A stretch of DNA of 64,000 bases, from assembly GCA_026724425.1 (NCBI GenBank), contig JAIUCV010000402.1, forward strand, positions 248,001-312,000, read 5' to 3'. Of the stretch, positions 23,358 to 35,589 are shown piece after piece (position 1 is the stretch's first letter; the number at the start of each line of letters is the position of its first letter). Origin of the DNA: Erythrophleum ivorense. Its lineage: Eukaryota; Streptophyta; Magnoliopsida; Fabales; Fabaceae. The notes below the pieces were generated by a model. The model did no database searches. It was not told where the DNA came from and was given only the letters and a program-made list of their open reading frames with translations. Made by a program: the position numbers and the translations under genes.

Positions 23358-24674
23358 GCTTCCCCTGTTTTGTCCATTTGCTTCTAGTTCTATCTGAATT
23401 TAACTTGAACCCAATTTGAGACTTGGCAGGATTAAAAAGAAATCCTGTTTAGACTATTTTTTTCATCATTAAAAGCGAAAATAAGCTTTCGGTGATTTTA
23501 ACAGGGCCTAAGAAGTGTATTTTATTTTACTTCTAATATTTAAACGTACAACTTTCACCCAATTTTCCTCTCTCTTTTCTTTTTAAATTTTTTTTAATAT
23601 CAACCTAATCACATGTTACTACGCTAGCTGCTGCTAACGTGTCTATTTGTGGTGTGACTAGTTTATGCAATTTTTCTTCTTTGACAAATTGGAAAAGCCC
23701 CCTCATCTCAAATGAGAAAAATATAAAATGAGTAATTTGTTCTAAGGAGAGAAAATATTTACTATACTCAACACAATAAGATGACGTGGTTTTTTACCCT
23801 GAAAAAATAAATTAGGTTATCTCATAAAATATAACTAGAAGTAGTATTGAGTATTTAATACTAGATGAGTGCCAAAAATAAGCTCCCGGGGAGGATACAT
23901 TAGTCATAAATGTAATTGGCTAATTAAATTTTAATTCAATCATCTTGTACAAAATGAAAAAGAATTTTTTTCCCATTACATAATAAAAATTAAGGAATAA
24001 TCCATTGACTAAAAGTGTGATTATTAATAACAAATTAGACTCATAACTAGTAGCCACATTTTTAACTAATAACTCTTGCCAAGACATAAAGGTTTCTGCC
24101 CATGATATCTTTTTTAACATATATATTTAGAAGATATTTAACAATAAATTATAAAAAATATTATAAATATTCATATTTTTAATTTTTTAATAAAATTAAT
24201 ATTTTCAGCTTTTTCATTCTGTCAATTTTCTTTTTCTGAGTCTTTTTGTCATTAATATTCAGCTCTTTTTCTTTTCTATGTTTTTTTGGGACTCTAATAC
24301 ATCAGAGGCCCAAAAGGGCAATATTCAGCTTGTGAAAGAATAGAAATACAAACAGCTCATTTTGTAAATGTTCTTCTGGCCAGCCCAGACCCGACCCAAA
24401 TTATCTAGAAATATATCCTGACTAAACCTATTGCCTACTACAGGGATAAAGGATAGTGAAGAAGGTAATTTTAAAGATAGAAATGATAAAAATGATAAAA
24501 ATAAAATAAAATAAAATATTGCTAAAATATTGATTGAAAAGACAAGGATGGAGACTCGGTATGGTTTTGAGTCTCTGATTTATTTATGGGCGTTTGGTGG
24601 TTAACGGCTAACCATGGTATTCCACTGGAAACGAATGACACGACGGTGCTGCTAAATACTCAGACCATCCAGAC
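23358..24674. other. AT-rich intergenic region before the PPR gene
   Basis: 3'UTR of the small gene followed by AT-rich DNA without coding features. A block near 24120-24190 (TAATAAATTATAAAAAATATTA-like words) resembles the dispersed AT-rich repeats elsewhere in the window. Confidence 0.5.
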
Positions 24675-27095
24675 ATGGCTGCAACGCTTGCCTACCGCCA
24701 CAACTTCTTCCTGAACTCCACCACACCGGAGAAACACTCGCGGAAACAAGTGAACGAGCGAAAACCCCAACGGAAGTTTGATCTCGAAAATGAGCCAGGA
24801 TGCTCTGAATTACACCTTCGCCGCACACTATCTAAGAAACTAAAAGCTTCTAGGGAATCGCCCAATTCCTTACTCACAAGGGCCCTCGTTGAGACTGTGG
24901 TTTCTGGGTCGATGGAAAATGCACTCAGCCTGTTCGAGAAAATGAACCACTTTGACATATTTATTTGGAATGTCATGATTAGAGGATATACAGATAAAGG
25001 ATTGTTTCAAAGGGCACTTAATTTGTATCATAGAATGGAACATGAAGGGGTTCCTGCGGATAATCTCACATACCCGTTTGTAATTAAAGCTTGTGGTTGT
25101 TTGTTGGCATTGACACAAGGAGAGAAGATTCACGGCAAGTTGTTTAAGGTGGGATTAGACATGGATGTTTATATTTGCAATGCTCTTATTACTATGTATG
25201 GGAAGCTTGGACTCGTTGATTTAGCGTTGAGGGTTTTCGAAGAAATGCCTGTGAGAGATTTGGTTTCGTGGAACTCTATGATCGGTGCATATTCTTCGGT
25301 CAAAGAACATTTGAACTCGTTGAAGTGCTTTCGAGAAATGCTGGAAATTGGGATTCAACCGGATAAGTTCACTATAATAAACGCGCTTGATGCATGTTCT
25401 CTGGGTGTTTCTCTGTTAGGGGGGAAGAAAACACATTGCATCGCACTCAAATTGGGGTTTGAATCCGATGTTATGGTTCAGACATCGCTTATTGACATGT
25501 ACAGCAAGTGTGGAAGGCTAAATTATGCCGAGAGGGTTTTTGACAGAATATCTCTAAGAAGTGTTGTGGCTTGGAATGCAATGATTGGTGGCTATGCGCT
25601 AAATGGTCGACCACTTCAGGCTTTGGGTTCCTTGAAAAAGATGCTCAAGGCTGATAACTTGTCAGTTGATAATATTACACTCATAAATTTGCTTCCTTCT
25701 TGTGCACAATTGGGAGCTGTTTTGCAGGGTAAGTCTATCCATGGACTTGCTATTAGGAAAGGTTTTCTACCTCATCCAGTATTAGAAACTGCTTTGCTTG
25801 GCATGTACGGAGAATTTGGTGTTCTGAAATTAGCAGAGCTAATTTTTAATCAAATGGCGGACAAGAGCTTGATAACATGGAATGCCATGATTGCTGTGTA
25901 TGTACAAAATGGGAGGTACGAGAAGGCCTTAAAACTATTTGAAGAACTGTTGAGCGAACATCTTAGACCAGATACATTTACTATTGCAAGCATCTTTCCT
26001 GCCTATGCTGAATTGGCGTCATTAAGGGAGGGCAAGCAAATTCATGGTTATATCATGAAATTACATGACCACTCAAATTCATTCGTTGTGAATTCAATTA
26101 TTTATATGTATGCAAGTGTTGGGGATCTAAGGACAGCCCGGAAAATATTTGATCAAATGTCATGTAGGGATATCATATCATGGAATACTATGATGATGGC
26201 TTATGCGATTCATGGTATGGGGAAGATGTCCATTGAACTTTTCTCAGAAATGAGAAGACAAGGAATCCAGCCTAATGGTAGCACTTTTGTTTCACTGTTA
26301 TCGTCTTGTAGCAATTCCGGCATGGTTAATGAAGGGTGGATGTACTATAATTCAATGAAACTAGACTATGGAATAGAGCCAAAAATAGAGCACTATGGAT
26401 GCATGCTTGATCTTATTGGTAGAACTGGTGAACTGGACCAAGCCATGAGTTTTATAGAAGAAATGCCGGTATTACCTACAGCCCGGATATGGGGATCTTT
26501 ATTAAATGCAAGTAGAAACAAAGGAAACATAGAATTAGCTGAACTTGCTGCTGAGAAGATCTTGTCGATAGAGCATGATAATACTGGGTGTTACGTCCTA
26601 CTTTCTAATATGTATGCTGAAGCTGGGAGGTGGGAGAATGTGGAACACATAAAATCTATTATGAAGAAAGAAGGATCAGACAGAATAGTGGCTTGCAGCA
26701 CAATAGAGACTAATCTTAGTCTGCACAGATTTACAAATGAAGACAGATCTCAAATTGAGTCTGACGTGATCTATAATGTTCGAGATATCATATTAAGGAA
26801 TACTGGTGATAAAAATTGCATCTCTAGTCTCGCCAAGTTCAAGCCATCAGACTTGGCTAGAAAAAGAGCAAATTTACCTGAGAACCACAGTGTAAGATTG
26901 GCAATATGTTTTGGATTGATATCTACAACAATTGGAAATCCTGTTCTTGTGAGGAAAAACAGGAGAATATGTGAAGACTGCCATATTGCTGTAAAGAAGA
27001 TTTCAGAGATTACCAAAAGAGAAATTATAGTTGGGGATTCTAAAGTTTTCCATCACTTCAGAGACGGGCACTGCTCTTGTGGTGACTACTGGTGA
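24675..27095 (+). CDS. PPR protein, PLS class with E and DYW-type C-terminus, 806 aa, intronless
   Basis: A 2421-bp single exon, as usual for plant PLS-type PPR genes. Repeated PPR units run from about residue 75 to 590: FDIFIWNVMIRGYTDKGLFQ, DLVSWNSMIGAYSSV, SVVAWNAMIGGYALNG, SLITWNAMIAVYVQNG, DIISWNTMMMAYAIHG. An E-type region follows (EMPVLPTARIWGSLLNASRN), then a DYW-like domain ending FRDGHCSCGDYW. Family role: sequence-specific RNA binding in mitochondria or chloroplasts, usually for C-to-U editing. CEDC at 766-769 and the terminal HCSC zinc ligands are kept, but the catalytic HxE is H738-S-V740: the Glu is Val (GTA at 26892-26894). The segment before it is also short and lacks a clear PG box. 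It resembles Arabidopsis At4g35130 as I recall it, unverified. The N-terminus (basic, Ser/Asn-rich) could be an organelle targeting peptide, but I cannot say which organelle. Confidence 0.95.
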   Translation: MAATLAYRHNFFLNSTTPEKHSRKQVNERKPQRKFDLENEPGCSELHLRRTLSKKLKASRESPNSLLTRALVETVVSGSMENALSLFEKMNHFDIFIWNVMIRGYTDKGLFQRALNLYHRMEHEGVPADNLTYPFVIKACGCLLALTQGEKIHGKLFKVGLDMDVYICNALITMYGKLGLVDLALRVFEEMPVRDLVSWNSMIGAYSSVKEHLNSLKCFREMLEIGIQPDKFTIINALDACSLGVSLLGGKKTHCIALKLGFESDVMVQTSLIDMYSKCGRLNYAERVFDRISLRSVVAWNAMIGGYALNGRPLQALGSLKKMLKADNLSVDNITLINLLPSCAQLGAVLQGKSIHGLAIRKGFLPHPVLETALLGMYGEFGVLKLAELIFNQMADKSLITWNAMIAVYVQNGRYEKALKLFEELLSEHLRPDTFTIASIFPAYAELASLREGKQIHGYIMKLHDHSNSFVVNSIIYMYASVGDLRTARKIFDQMSCRDIISWNTMMMAYAIHGMGKMSIELFSEMRRQGIQPNGSTFVSLLSSCSNSGMVNEGWMYYNSMKLDYGIEPKIEHYGCMLDLIGRTGELDQAMSFIEEMPVLPTARIWGSLLNASRNKGNIELAELAAEKILSIEHDNTGCYVLLSNMYAEAGRWENVEHIKSIMKKEGSDRIVACSTIETNLSLHRFTNEDRSQIESDVIYNVRDIILRNTGDKNCISSLAKFKPSDLARKRANLPENHSVRLAICFGLISTTIGNPVLVRKNRRICEDCHIAVKKISEITKREIIVGDSKVFHHFRDGHCSCGDYW

Positions 27096-28782
27096 CTGCT
27101 ATTTACATATACCTTACTAGCTCCGCCACAGAATATATGACAGTCGCGAAGGTTTTGCATTATATCACTTAAATCATTTGTATATTAATCCGTCTATAGG
27201 AATAACAGAATTACTAATTAACATAGCCAACCAAAATTTTCTAAATTGCTTAGTCTACGTAATACATCTAGTTAGGTTCTTGAAACCAGTTTTTTGTTTT
27301 ATTATTTCTATATGGGAGGAGGGTTGGGGCAGGTACTTAGTTCTTAGATAAATGCACCCTCCTTTAACTTGTCTCGTTATCTGTATGATTGGAAGGATAG
27401 CACCCATAACTTAGGGGTTTTGTGAAGGTCAAGGACCCAGAATTGCAGTAGCCACCCTTCAAACGGTAGTTGATGAAGCATGTTAGAATATAGTTCAAAA
27501 AGGAGTACAAAAGAAAATCTTGCTTGTAAAAATGATAATAAGCATGCTTGGTGAGGCCGGGAATCCTTTAAACATATATGTAGCTCTCTGTCAATCACGG
27601 AGATTGTACACTTAACCTTAAATTTATCCCAACATGCTTTTATTTCTTGGTTATCTAGGTAGTTTAGCCTCTTTGGTTGGAAGAGGCTCTGTCCAGAAGA
27701 ATGATATAATCCACAGGTTCCCTGCTATTAAAAGCCAGCTCTTCAGTTCTTTATGGGCAGCCTAAAGTTGGCCTACCTGCTCATGCAAGTTGAGTTCATA
27801 TTTTTCTACAGAAAAAATTTTGCAGCGGACAGTGGGTCTTCGCTGGCAATTCATGCAGCGCAGGGTACCTCTTTCTGTGTCTGTGATTCTCATCGCCGCC
27901 CTGTTTGTTTAAACTGGGCACACTAATGCAATCAGAATATTTCCTAGTCAATCTACATGTCATCTTTCCAATAAATTTTAGTTGTTGATGATTAGTCCCA
28001 AAAAAAAAAAGCGAGGTCCATTTGCAATTATGTAATTATAGTCTTGAATATGAATTATAGCATTTTTCAGAAGTCGCAATTATCGATTGAAGGTTATTTT
28101 AGACATGAAACTTAGAACGGCAGAAGAATGAAATGCGTAGGCAACAGTGTGTGTAAAGTTTTCACACCCTGAATATCATGAAAGAAGATTATAATATACA
28201 AATCAAAAGTAGAACAATTATTTAGAATTGATTAACATGAATCAATGTAGCAACCACTATTTTCCACAACTTGGATTCTTTACTTATCCCAAAAAGAATG
28301 AGTTCCATACTTATTCTTTCTAGACTTTTTAGATTTTATATAGATAATTTTAATTTTAATTTTTTAAGTTAACATTTAAAATTTCATTTTTTTAAAATAA
28401 AAAATATTAAAACTACAAAAAATTAAAATCTGGAAAATTCAAAAAAGATAAAGACAATACTATTCTCTTTTTTTTTTTTTTGATAAATGAAGAATCCAAA
28501 TTGTTATTTTCTGGTTGACCAAAGAGGCCAAAAACTTACTTGCTTTTTCATCCAAAAAACAAAAACACTTACTTGGTTTAGCGTGTCTTTCGGCTTGGCT
28601 CACTCGGGCGAATCGTGGGTTATTATAACACTTGAAGAGTCATCGGCCATGTTTAAAAAATAATAATAATAATGATAAATAAAGAAAAAAAAATTTATCA
28701 CTATTTACAGGGGAATAAACATCTCACCTACTGGTCAAACTGAAAGTTCCAAAAAAGCAAAATGTCCTTTCTGTTCCCTCTC
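27096..28782. other. Intergenic region after the PPR gene
   Basis: PPR 3'UTR at the start. A moderately GC stretch at about 27640-27910 has no usable ORF. Poly-A or poly-T tracts occur near 28000 and 28468-28481. Nothing else is supported. Confidence 0.45.
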
Positions 28783-29271
28783 TCAGTCAACGTTTTCTTC
28801 CTCCTCTTCCTCCTCATCCTCTTCACTGTCATCCACTCCTCTCTTTTCACAAAAGCGAACAAAAATTTCAGCGATCGTCTTAAAAACGACGCTGTTAAGC
28901 CAGTCGAAGCACCCTCCTCTGCTTCGACAAAAGAACTTCTCCTTCAACATGTTAAACAGGCCCTTATTCCCGACCTCCGATGGCGTGGACATTGGCTGGA
29001 GATAAGCCAGAGCAGCTTGCTTAACGAGTGGATTCTTGATGGGGATCTCATTCCAACTGGAATTGCTGGCCGGAGGCATGATCGCCGGTGGCGGCGGATG
29101 CTCCGGTATGATATCCCTGAGACTCGTATACTTCACCGCTGGTATAGTTATCATCTCTATGTCGGAAACATCGAAGTGAGGCTCGCTAAAGCCGTTGTGC
29201 AGAAGAAAACTAGGGGAATGAGAATTAGAGATGAAATGGCGATTTGGGAGTTTAATTATAGGAATTTCCAT
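28783..29271 (-). CDS. Small plant-family protein with NPLVKQAALAYLQPM motif and acidic tail, 162 aa
   Basis: The minus ORF encodes MITIPAVKYTSLRDIIPE at residues 40-57, a proline run, SWNEIPIKNPLVKQAALAYL at about 72-91, QPMSTP, then KLGL-type KEKFFCRSRGGCFDWLN and an acidic tail (SEEDEEEEEEE). The block WxEIPIKNPLVKxAAxAYLQPM is one I recall from an uncharacterised family of short plant proteins; homologs as I remember them begin at the MITIP methionine (29154), so 29154 is the more likely start and 29271 gives only the longest reading. The + strand at 28762-29280 is also open for 172 codons, starting with a Leu/Phe-rich segment that is the reverse reading of the acidic tail codons; I judge it a shadow. 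No transmembrane segment; function unknown. Confidence 0.62.
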   Translation of the reverse strand: MEIPIIKLPNRHFISNSHSPSFLLHNGFSEPHFDVSDIEMITIPAVKYTSLRDIIPEHPPPPAIMPPASNSSWNEIPIKNPLVKQAALAYLQPMSTPSEVGNKGLFNMLKEKFFCRSRGGCFDWLNSVVFKTIAEIFVRFCEKRGVDDSEEDEEEEEEENVD

Positions 29272-32200
29272 TGGATTTGAGTAGCGTCGTAATATAATTA
29301 CAGTAATGGTTGATCGTATTAGTAGGTTGGAGTAACTATAAGTACAGAAAAATCTAGAAGATTATCATAAAATGTATGAGAGAGGTTTAGGCAGTGTGAT
29401 CTTGCTGTCTCGGTTTACTCTTGCGGGGTGAAATATTTGTATAAGCAGGACGTCAATTCTGGATTGAGAACAAACAGAAGATGCAATCGCTTACCGAGCG
29501 CGTGGGTGTTTTACCACTTCCCTTGTGTTAATTCTCATGGGATTATACATTTTTTATTAAAAAAAATATTTATTTGCAATTACTTAAATATTTAATATTT
29601 GTTATTAGGTGTTATAATTAAAATCTAATGTGTGTTTGTTATTACTGAAAAATTATATATTTATTATGTTTTGATTGAAAATATAATAACAAACATATAA
29701 AAAATTATATTTAAGTTTAATTCTTTTATATAATAAATAATTTTAAAATTAATCACAAAAATTTTGAGTTTTCAATTATTTTATTATCTTTTAAAAATAT
29801 AATAAAATATTATTTATCATGAATGTTGACACAGAGAATTCAAACTCCAAAAACTGAGTAGTCTACAACAACACTCATAATATACGGATATTTTACAAGA
29901 ATTATCTTAGTGTTAAATAAGTAAGATGACAATATATTTTGCACACTCAAATAAAAGTCTTTTTATTAAGCATGGTGGCATTTGGTAAGAAAATTTTACA
30001 AAAATTTTTTAGTAAATATTAGTAGGAAGGTTGTTTTTTTTTAATTATTTAATTTGAGAGTACAATATTTCCATTAAACACAGACAATTTTATTTAATTT
30101 GGTGGCATAGGGAGGTGGGATTCTCTTCATTATGCAAAATGAAACACTTGTCAAATCTTAACTACACTTCATCCTGTGCCGTACCTTTTTTTAAAAAAAA
30201 TTCCAATATTTAAGTATTGATGTGGGTCCGTTGAGTCTATTTAGCTACTAGGGGAATAATGAAAGTCACGATAGTATTACGATGGTCCTGATGAATTTTA
30301 ATAATTGTCATATTAAATTTTTTATTAATTAAACCAAATACAGTAGTTTAAAATTTTCTTCAAGCAAATAGAAGAATTTTATTTGTATTACTCGAGGGAA
30401 TAATATTGCTAAGAATTACATTCCTAACAAAGTGATTAATTTGGAATGAATTTTTTTTTTATTGAACTAAAATATAATAAAAGAAGACTCAACTAGAATT
30501 ATTGCTATGTTGGTAGGGTGAGAATCTGAGAATGGTATAAAGAAATAGTACATGTTTAAAAAAATGTTTTAATTTTCAAAATTATGATTTGAATAAAATA
30601 ATAAAATATTGTTTCATGCAAAAATAGGTAATCAAAAATATTTTTAAGATTTTTTACTATTTTTTCAAATACACTAATAGCAGTCAACCAAAAAATAGTG
30701 TTGCACATTAATTTATACTCGCAAAAGGGCGGTCTTAAATATTTTTATTAAACGCTGATAAGGAAAACTAAAATGATTTAGTTTGCTGCAGGAAATTATA
30801 AAAGCTTCCATAAACCTAACATAGGACACACAAATATGCATTGTGGGATGACATCTTCTCTGATATGAAATATGAAACGAGAAATTTCCGTTGCCTCCCC
30901 ATCCAAACGTTTATCGAGGGACAAAGTGACAGGAACTTATATGGACTTAAGGCTTCACAATTAGAGGAATAAAACAAGCCATGTGACACTTGACTACAAA
31001 TATTTAGTGATGATTAGAGGGTGGATTAATTCTAATAATTCTATTACGTCTCAATTATTTACCATGTGAATCACGTTGGCTTGTCTTGGTCACTCAGAAT
31101 GGACAGACTTACGAAAAGAAGTCATACGATAGTGGTATATTTTTGGAGTGTTGTTAATCATTTGCGGCCATAATTTGAGGCCATCCCACTAAATCAGTTC
31201 AATTCTTTTGGAAATGATCTCGCTTTGCCTATCTTCTTGATTTCTAAGAATTTTATGGCTGAAAAATTCCCATACTTTGATTAAACTTGGTTCAAAACTT
31301 GGATATTGCATCAATCCAACCAACCAAAAAAAAAAACTTTGACATCGCATTACAGAGACCAGTAATCCAGTAATTATAACAATAGGTTGGATGAAATGAC
31401 TAAGTAGGTCGTTGACAATGCTTTATACGCATTTATATTTCTAGACCACGTGAAGTCAGCTATGTCCATCTTTAGGAGGCGGTTTTCCAAGGATTATATA
31501 GCTATGGTGGTTTTAATTTTAGCTCTTACAGGCTTGCATGACCTATAGGGGTTAAACCAAAGCGGGTTGGGCTGCTATATCATTAGGAGTTTTTTCACTT
31601 TTTTCTTGCATGATAATTGGATTAATAAGAATTTTCGTATAAAAGCAAGCCAGGTGGGCTAGGGCAGATTTGAAAAAGTTGTACTGGATTTTACTCTGTT
31701 CTGGAATCTGAACTACTGGGACTCAATCAGTACCTTGCAGGAGAGGCGTATGATTCTGGTAAAACCTTCCCTAGACCTATTTCCTATGCTATTCACTTGT
31801 TTGTTTTTTGGATATATTTTATTTTACTCTTCTGGTAGGCACTGGAGCTATTCCAGTTGATCCTAAACTATGTTCTGATGGTTACTTCTCAGAATTTGGC
31901 TGAATACTTTGAGGTATACGGTTATGAATTATGGTTCAGGCAGCATCTGCTTTAAAGCAATGACTCCTTCCCACTTCTGCCGATGGTAGACAGGTAGAGT
32001 TTCTCTTCTGTGATTGGTCGAGCCTTCAAGAATTGATTAGTTCAGAAAACTTCTGGTGCTGTTAATGGAGTTCATAGCATTTGTGAGAAGTTAAGGATGA
32101 AATATTCAGCACTATCTCCGCATTTGGGATGCTTCCTGATTTTATTGTGAACTGTATGCAAGCGTGCGTAAATTTTCCTGTGTTACTTGTATTTAAATGA

Positions 32201-33283
32201 CATTCCTCTATTCTATGCTTAAATATTAGTTTTGAGACTCCTGACAAGTGTTCTTAGAAGAACATTCCAATGCTAAAATGGTACGCATTGTCTGTCAAAT
32301 GCGACGAAATGATATTTATATTCAGAATCTAAAGACGCTTTCACAACGTATTCATCCGGATCTTCCATTACTTATTTTGAAAATATCATACTTAGGTTAT
32401 GTATTGATCTTGTTCATATCAATCATATTTTGTTATTTTCTGATAACATAGATGATCCGTATATGAATTTTGCCCGTTTCTTTATCACAGCTTAGTTGGG
32501 GCTAGTAGGTATATTCTTATTCAACAATTCTAAGAGAATTCGAGCATGGCAGATAATATCAACCGCCATCCACTGCACATGGAGAATTATCACATAGTCT
32601 CAACAATAATAATGATTGGAAAAACATTAGCCTCTGTTTCCTCCGTATTTCTTTCTGACATGCTCCATCTTTCCTTGGAGTTACACACCGACATTTTCTT
32701 TCAAGATTCACTTCTATGTGGCCCCCAGCTTCCAATTGTCCATGCCTATGACCGGCCATGCACATGCATCACACTCCATAAAATCTTCTCATCTTAACTT
32801 ATCACGATAGATGCAATGCATTATTTATTTATTTATTTTCGTTTGGCCATGCAATGTATTTATTAATAAGCAGGTTGTCTGTTGCTCAACTTAATCCCAC
32901 CTGGGATATATGAATTAGCCACAACCTGTTGATGAGAGCTAAGTTAAATAAGCACAAAAAATACAGGTGGCAAATCCCAAGATGAAAAGAGCGGAAACAA
33001 CGTTGGAAGATGCCTTCTTGTCACAACCAAGTAGAATGGAAGCTTTTAAGCTTGGCGAGCCCATCGGACATTTCAACGCTTCTTGTGCACAGAGATAGCA
33101 TCTGCATCGCCGTCTTCTCGGCATTCTTCTAGAGCTCAAAAGAAGCAGTGAAGTTGAATGAAGATACCCGCGTTCTCTATCTCGTTGGCTCTTGTGAGAG
33201 ATGTAAACAGAACACGGCCAAAAACTCTACCTCATAAACAGGGGAAAACAGAGAAGCAGAAAACGGAGGAAGAAGAAAGTATT
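29272..33283. other. AT-rich intergenic region
   Basis: About 4 kb with no recognised gene. The stretch 29560-30750 is very AT-rich. The region 31600-32060 is less AT-rich, with possible spliced-looking pieces (an AG-flanked stretch near 31740), but I cannot assign it. A 66-codon minus ORF at 33139-32939 lies head-to-head with the PP2A gene (Arg/Cys-rich start and a hydrophobic C-terminus); it is too weak to call. Confidence 0.45.
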
Positions 33284-34938
33284 ATGGGCATCCAAAGAAA
33301 TAATTCAGCAACAACAATTAGCCGAAAGAAAAATTCAACCACACTTCAGATCCTATTTGAGCAAGACAAGACTCCTTTGTGGAGCAACAATGGCACCGTA
33401 TCTTCTCCCAATTCCGGAAACAAAGAGATTCTCTCTGTTATTTCATACTGCACCTTTGTCTTCACCTTCACTGACTCTTCGGTGTCTACTTCTAAGCAAG
33501 ACTTCAAGCGCTTCCAACTCATTGAGCTTCTCTCTATCGTCAAGTCATCCAAGAAGCCACTTGATGGGAAAGTTCTAGAGCTTCTAGTTTCAATGATCTC
33601 AGCTAATCTCTTCCGACCACTCCCTCCTCCGGCGAATCCCTCTGCCATCTCAGACTTGCCTGATGACGAAGATCTCATCTCCACATTCTCACCCATATGG
33701 TCGCATCTCCAAATTGTGTATGAAATCCTTCTCGAGCTTGTTATTATCACAGACCCAAAAATCCTGAAGGAGTATATAGATCATCCTTTCCTTCTCAAGC
33801 TCTTGGCTTTATTCCAGTCTGAAGATCCAAGGGAACGTGAGAGCTTGAAAAATGTTTACCACAAAATATATTCCAAGTTAACTTCAGAGCGTTCCTTCAT
33901 GAGGAAATCAATGAACGATGTGCTATTGAACTATGTGTTCGAGACAGAGAAGCATTCTGGGATAGCAGAGTTGCTGGAGATATGGGGAACAATAATTAAT
34001 GGGTTTACAGTGCCTCTGAAGGAAGAGCATAAATTGTTCCTGATGAAAGTGCTGATTCCTCTGCACAAGACCAAAGGGATGCAAATGTACCATAGGCAAT
34101 TGGCTTACTGTGTGTCACAGTTTGTGCTGAAGGAGCCTATGCTTGCAGGGGTTGTTGTTAGAGGGATTTTGAGATATTGGCCCGTAACAAACTGTCAGAA
34201 AGAGGTTGTGCTGATTGGGGAGTTGGAAGATCTGGTGGAGAATTTAGACCCTGATCAGTATCGAAAGTTGGCTTTGCCTCTATGTTCCCAGATCACCAAA
34301 TGCATAAACAGTTGGAATTCCCAGGTGAATCATACATTTTTCCCTCATTATTGTCTACATATTCTTCTAACCGGGGACAATATATGTTACCATACAGAGT
34401 TTAACTACCAAAAGCCCGAACTTGCTTCATTTAAGAAAGATTCAAAAAGAGTTTTCTTTGCTCAGTATTAAAATCTCCCCAAACCTAGTCACAAAGATCG
34501 TTTTGGTAAAGCATCGAAAGCTAATATGGCAAAATGTGTTCTTGGTGCTGCTTGGTTACTGATGGGAATCTTTTATGGATGACACACAATTTGGTTTAGG
34601 TAGCAGAGCGTGCACTGTATGTATGGAACAACGAGCAGTTCGTGAAAATGGCGTCAACAGCATTGGTCGAAGTATTTCCGGTGATAATAGAAGGGATGGA
34701 GAAGAACCTAGAGTGGCATTGGAGCAAGAGCGTCAGGCAACTAACAGAGAGTGTGAAGGTAATGCTGGAAGATATGGATCCCATTCTATATTCCAAGGGC
34801 CTCCAGAACATGAAAGGTAGAGAATCAGAGGCACGCCAAGAAGATATGAAGAGAAAGCAGAGATGGGAAAGAATTGAAATGGACGCTGCACAGAATAAGT
34901 TCCTCAGCCCACCACATTGTATATGTGTCTCCCACTGA
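33284..34938 (+). CDS. PP2A B' (B56) regulatory subunit, 2 exons, 459 aa
   Basis: Exons are 33284-34324 and 34600-34938; intron 275 bp, GT-AG, phase 0. The B56 domain covers most of the protein. Clear landmarks: WSHLQIVYEILLELV at about residue 141, FLLKLLALFQSEDPRERESL, FETEKHSGIAELLEIWGTII, PLKEEHKLFLMKVLIPLHK, MQMYHRQLAYCVSQFV and, across the junction, INSWNSQ joined to VAERALYVWNNEQFV, exactly where other plant B' proteins read FQVAERALFLWNN. B' subunits bring substrates to the PP2A scaffold/catalytic dimer in cytosol, nucleus and organelles. The protein is a divergent B' paralog: N-terminal half poorly conserved, and the end (KRKQRWERIEMDAAQNKFLS) is short. An upstream in-frame Met at 33158 would add 42 lysine- and glutamate-rich residues; I chose 33284 because that leader looks like 5'UTR. 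Isoform cannot be assigned. Confidence 0.9.
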
Positions 34939-35543
34939 ACCACAGTGTATGCAAATTTGTGTTGGCAATCCCCTTTCAAGATTTTAAAATATATTACACA
35001 CCATCATTGGATTATACAGGGTGAGTATGCCAAACTTGCAGAGTTGTATTGAATCATGCAATAGCGGGTATCCAGAGAAAAAGATAATTATATCTGGCCC
35101 GCCTGACCTTCCTTTATCAAATACATTAATCATGATCATGATTTCTGGACAAAAATACCACTACTTCACTGACTAGGTTGCTAGTTGTAGACAACGACAA
35201 ATAATAGTAATTGAACTGAGGTATATAATATAAATTTATCTAATAAACAATAAAATACCACCAAAGTAATATGAGTGCAATAAAACCTTTCACGAGTTAC
35301 TCCCTCATTCATTTAAACTTTGATTTTGGAATTATTAATTTTCTCCTATTTATATATTATATTTATGCTATTATTTATTATGAACTGCTAAACACAGTCT
35401 ATTGTAAACTCAAGGCTAATTTGGCTTATATGAGAAAATGTAGACACAAGAGAGAGTTTATATCTCAAAATAGGAATCCGATTCCCTACTGTGGTGTAAC
35501 CCCAGCACCTCCTACAATAGTGTGAAACGCTCCATTTCACTTA

Positions 35544-35544
<1 letters not shown>

Positions 35545-35581
<37 letters not shown>
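35545..35581. repeat. (AT)n microsatellite
   Basis: About 18 perfect AT units, directly followed by the imperfect repeat block. Confidence 0.96.
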
Positions 35582-35583
<2 letters not shown>

Positions 35584-35589
35584 CAAAAT

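Noticed and set aside
32546..32797. 83-codon + and 68-codon - ORFs
   Set aside because: No recognised domain, no splice context and no leader; either strand is equally open.
33346..33750. 134-codon minus ORF in PP2A exon 1
   Set aside because: Shadow of a recognised coding exon.
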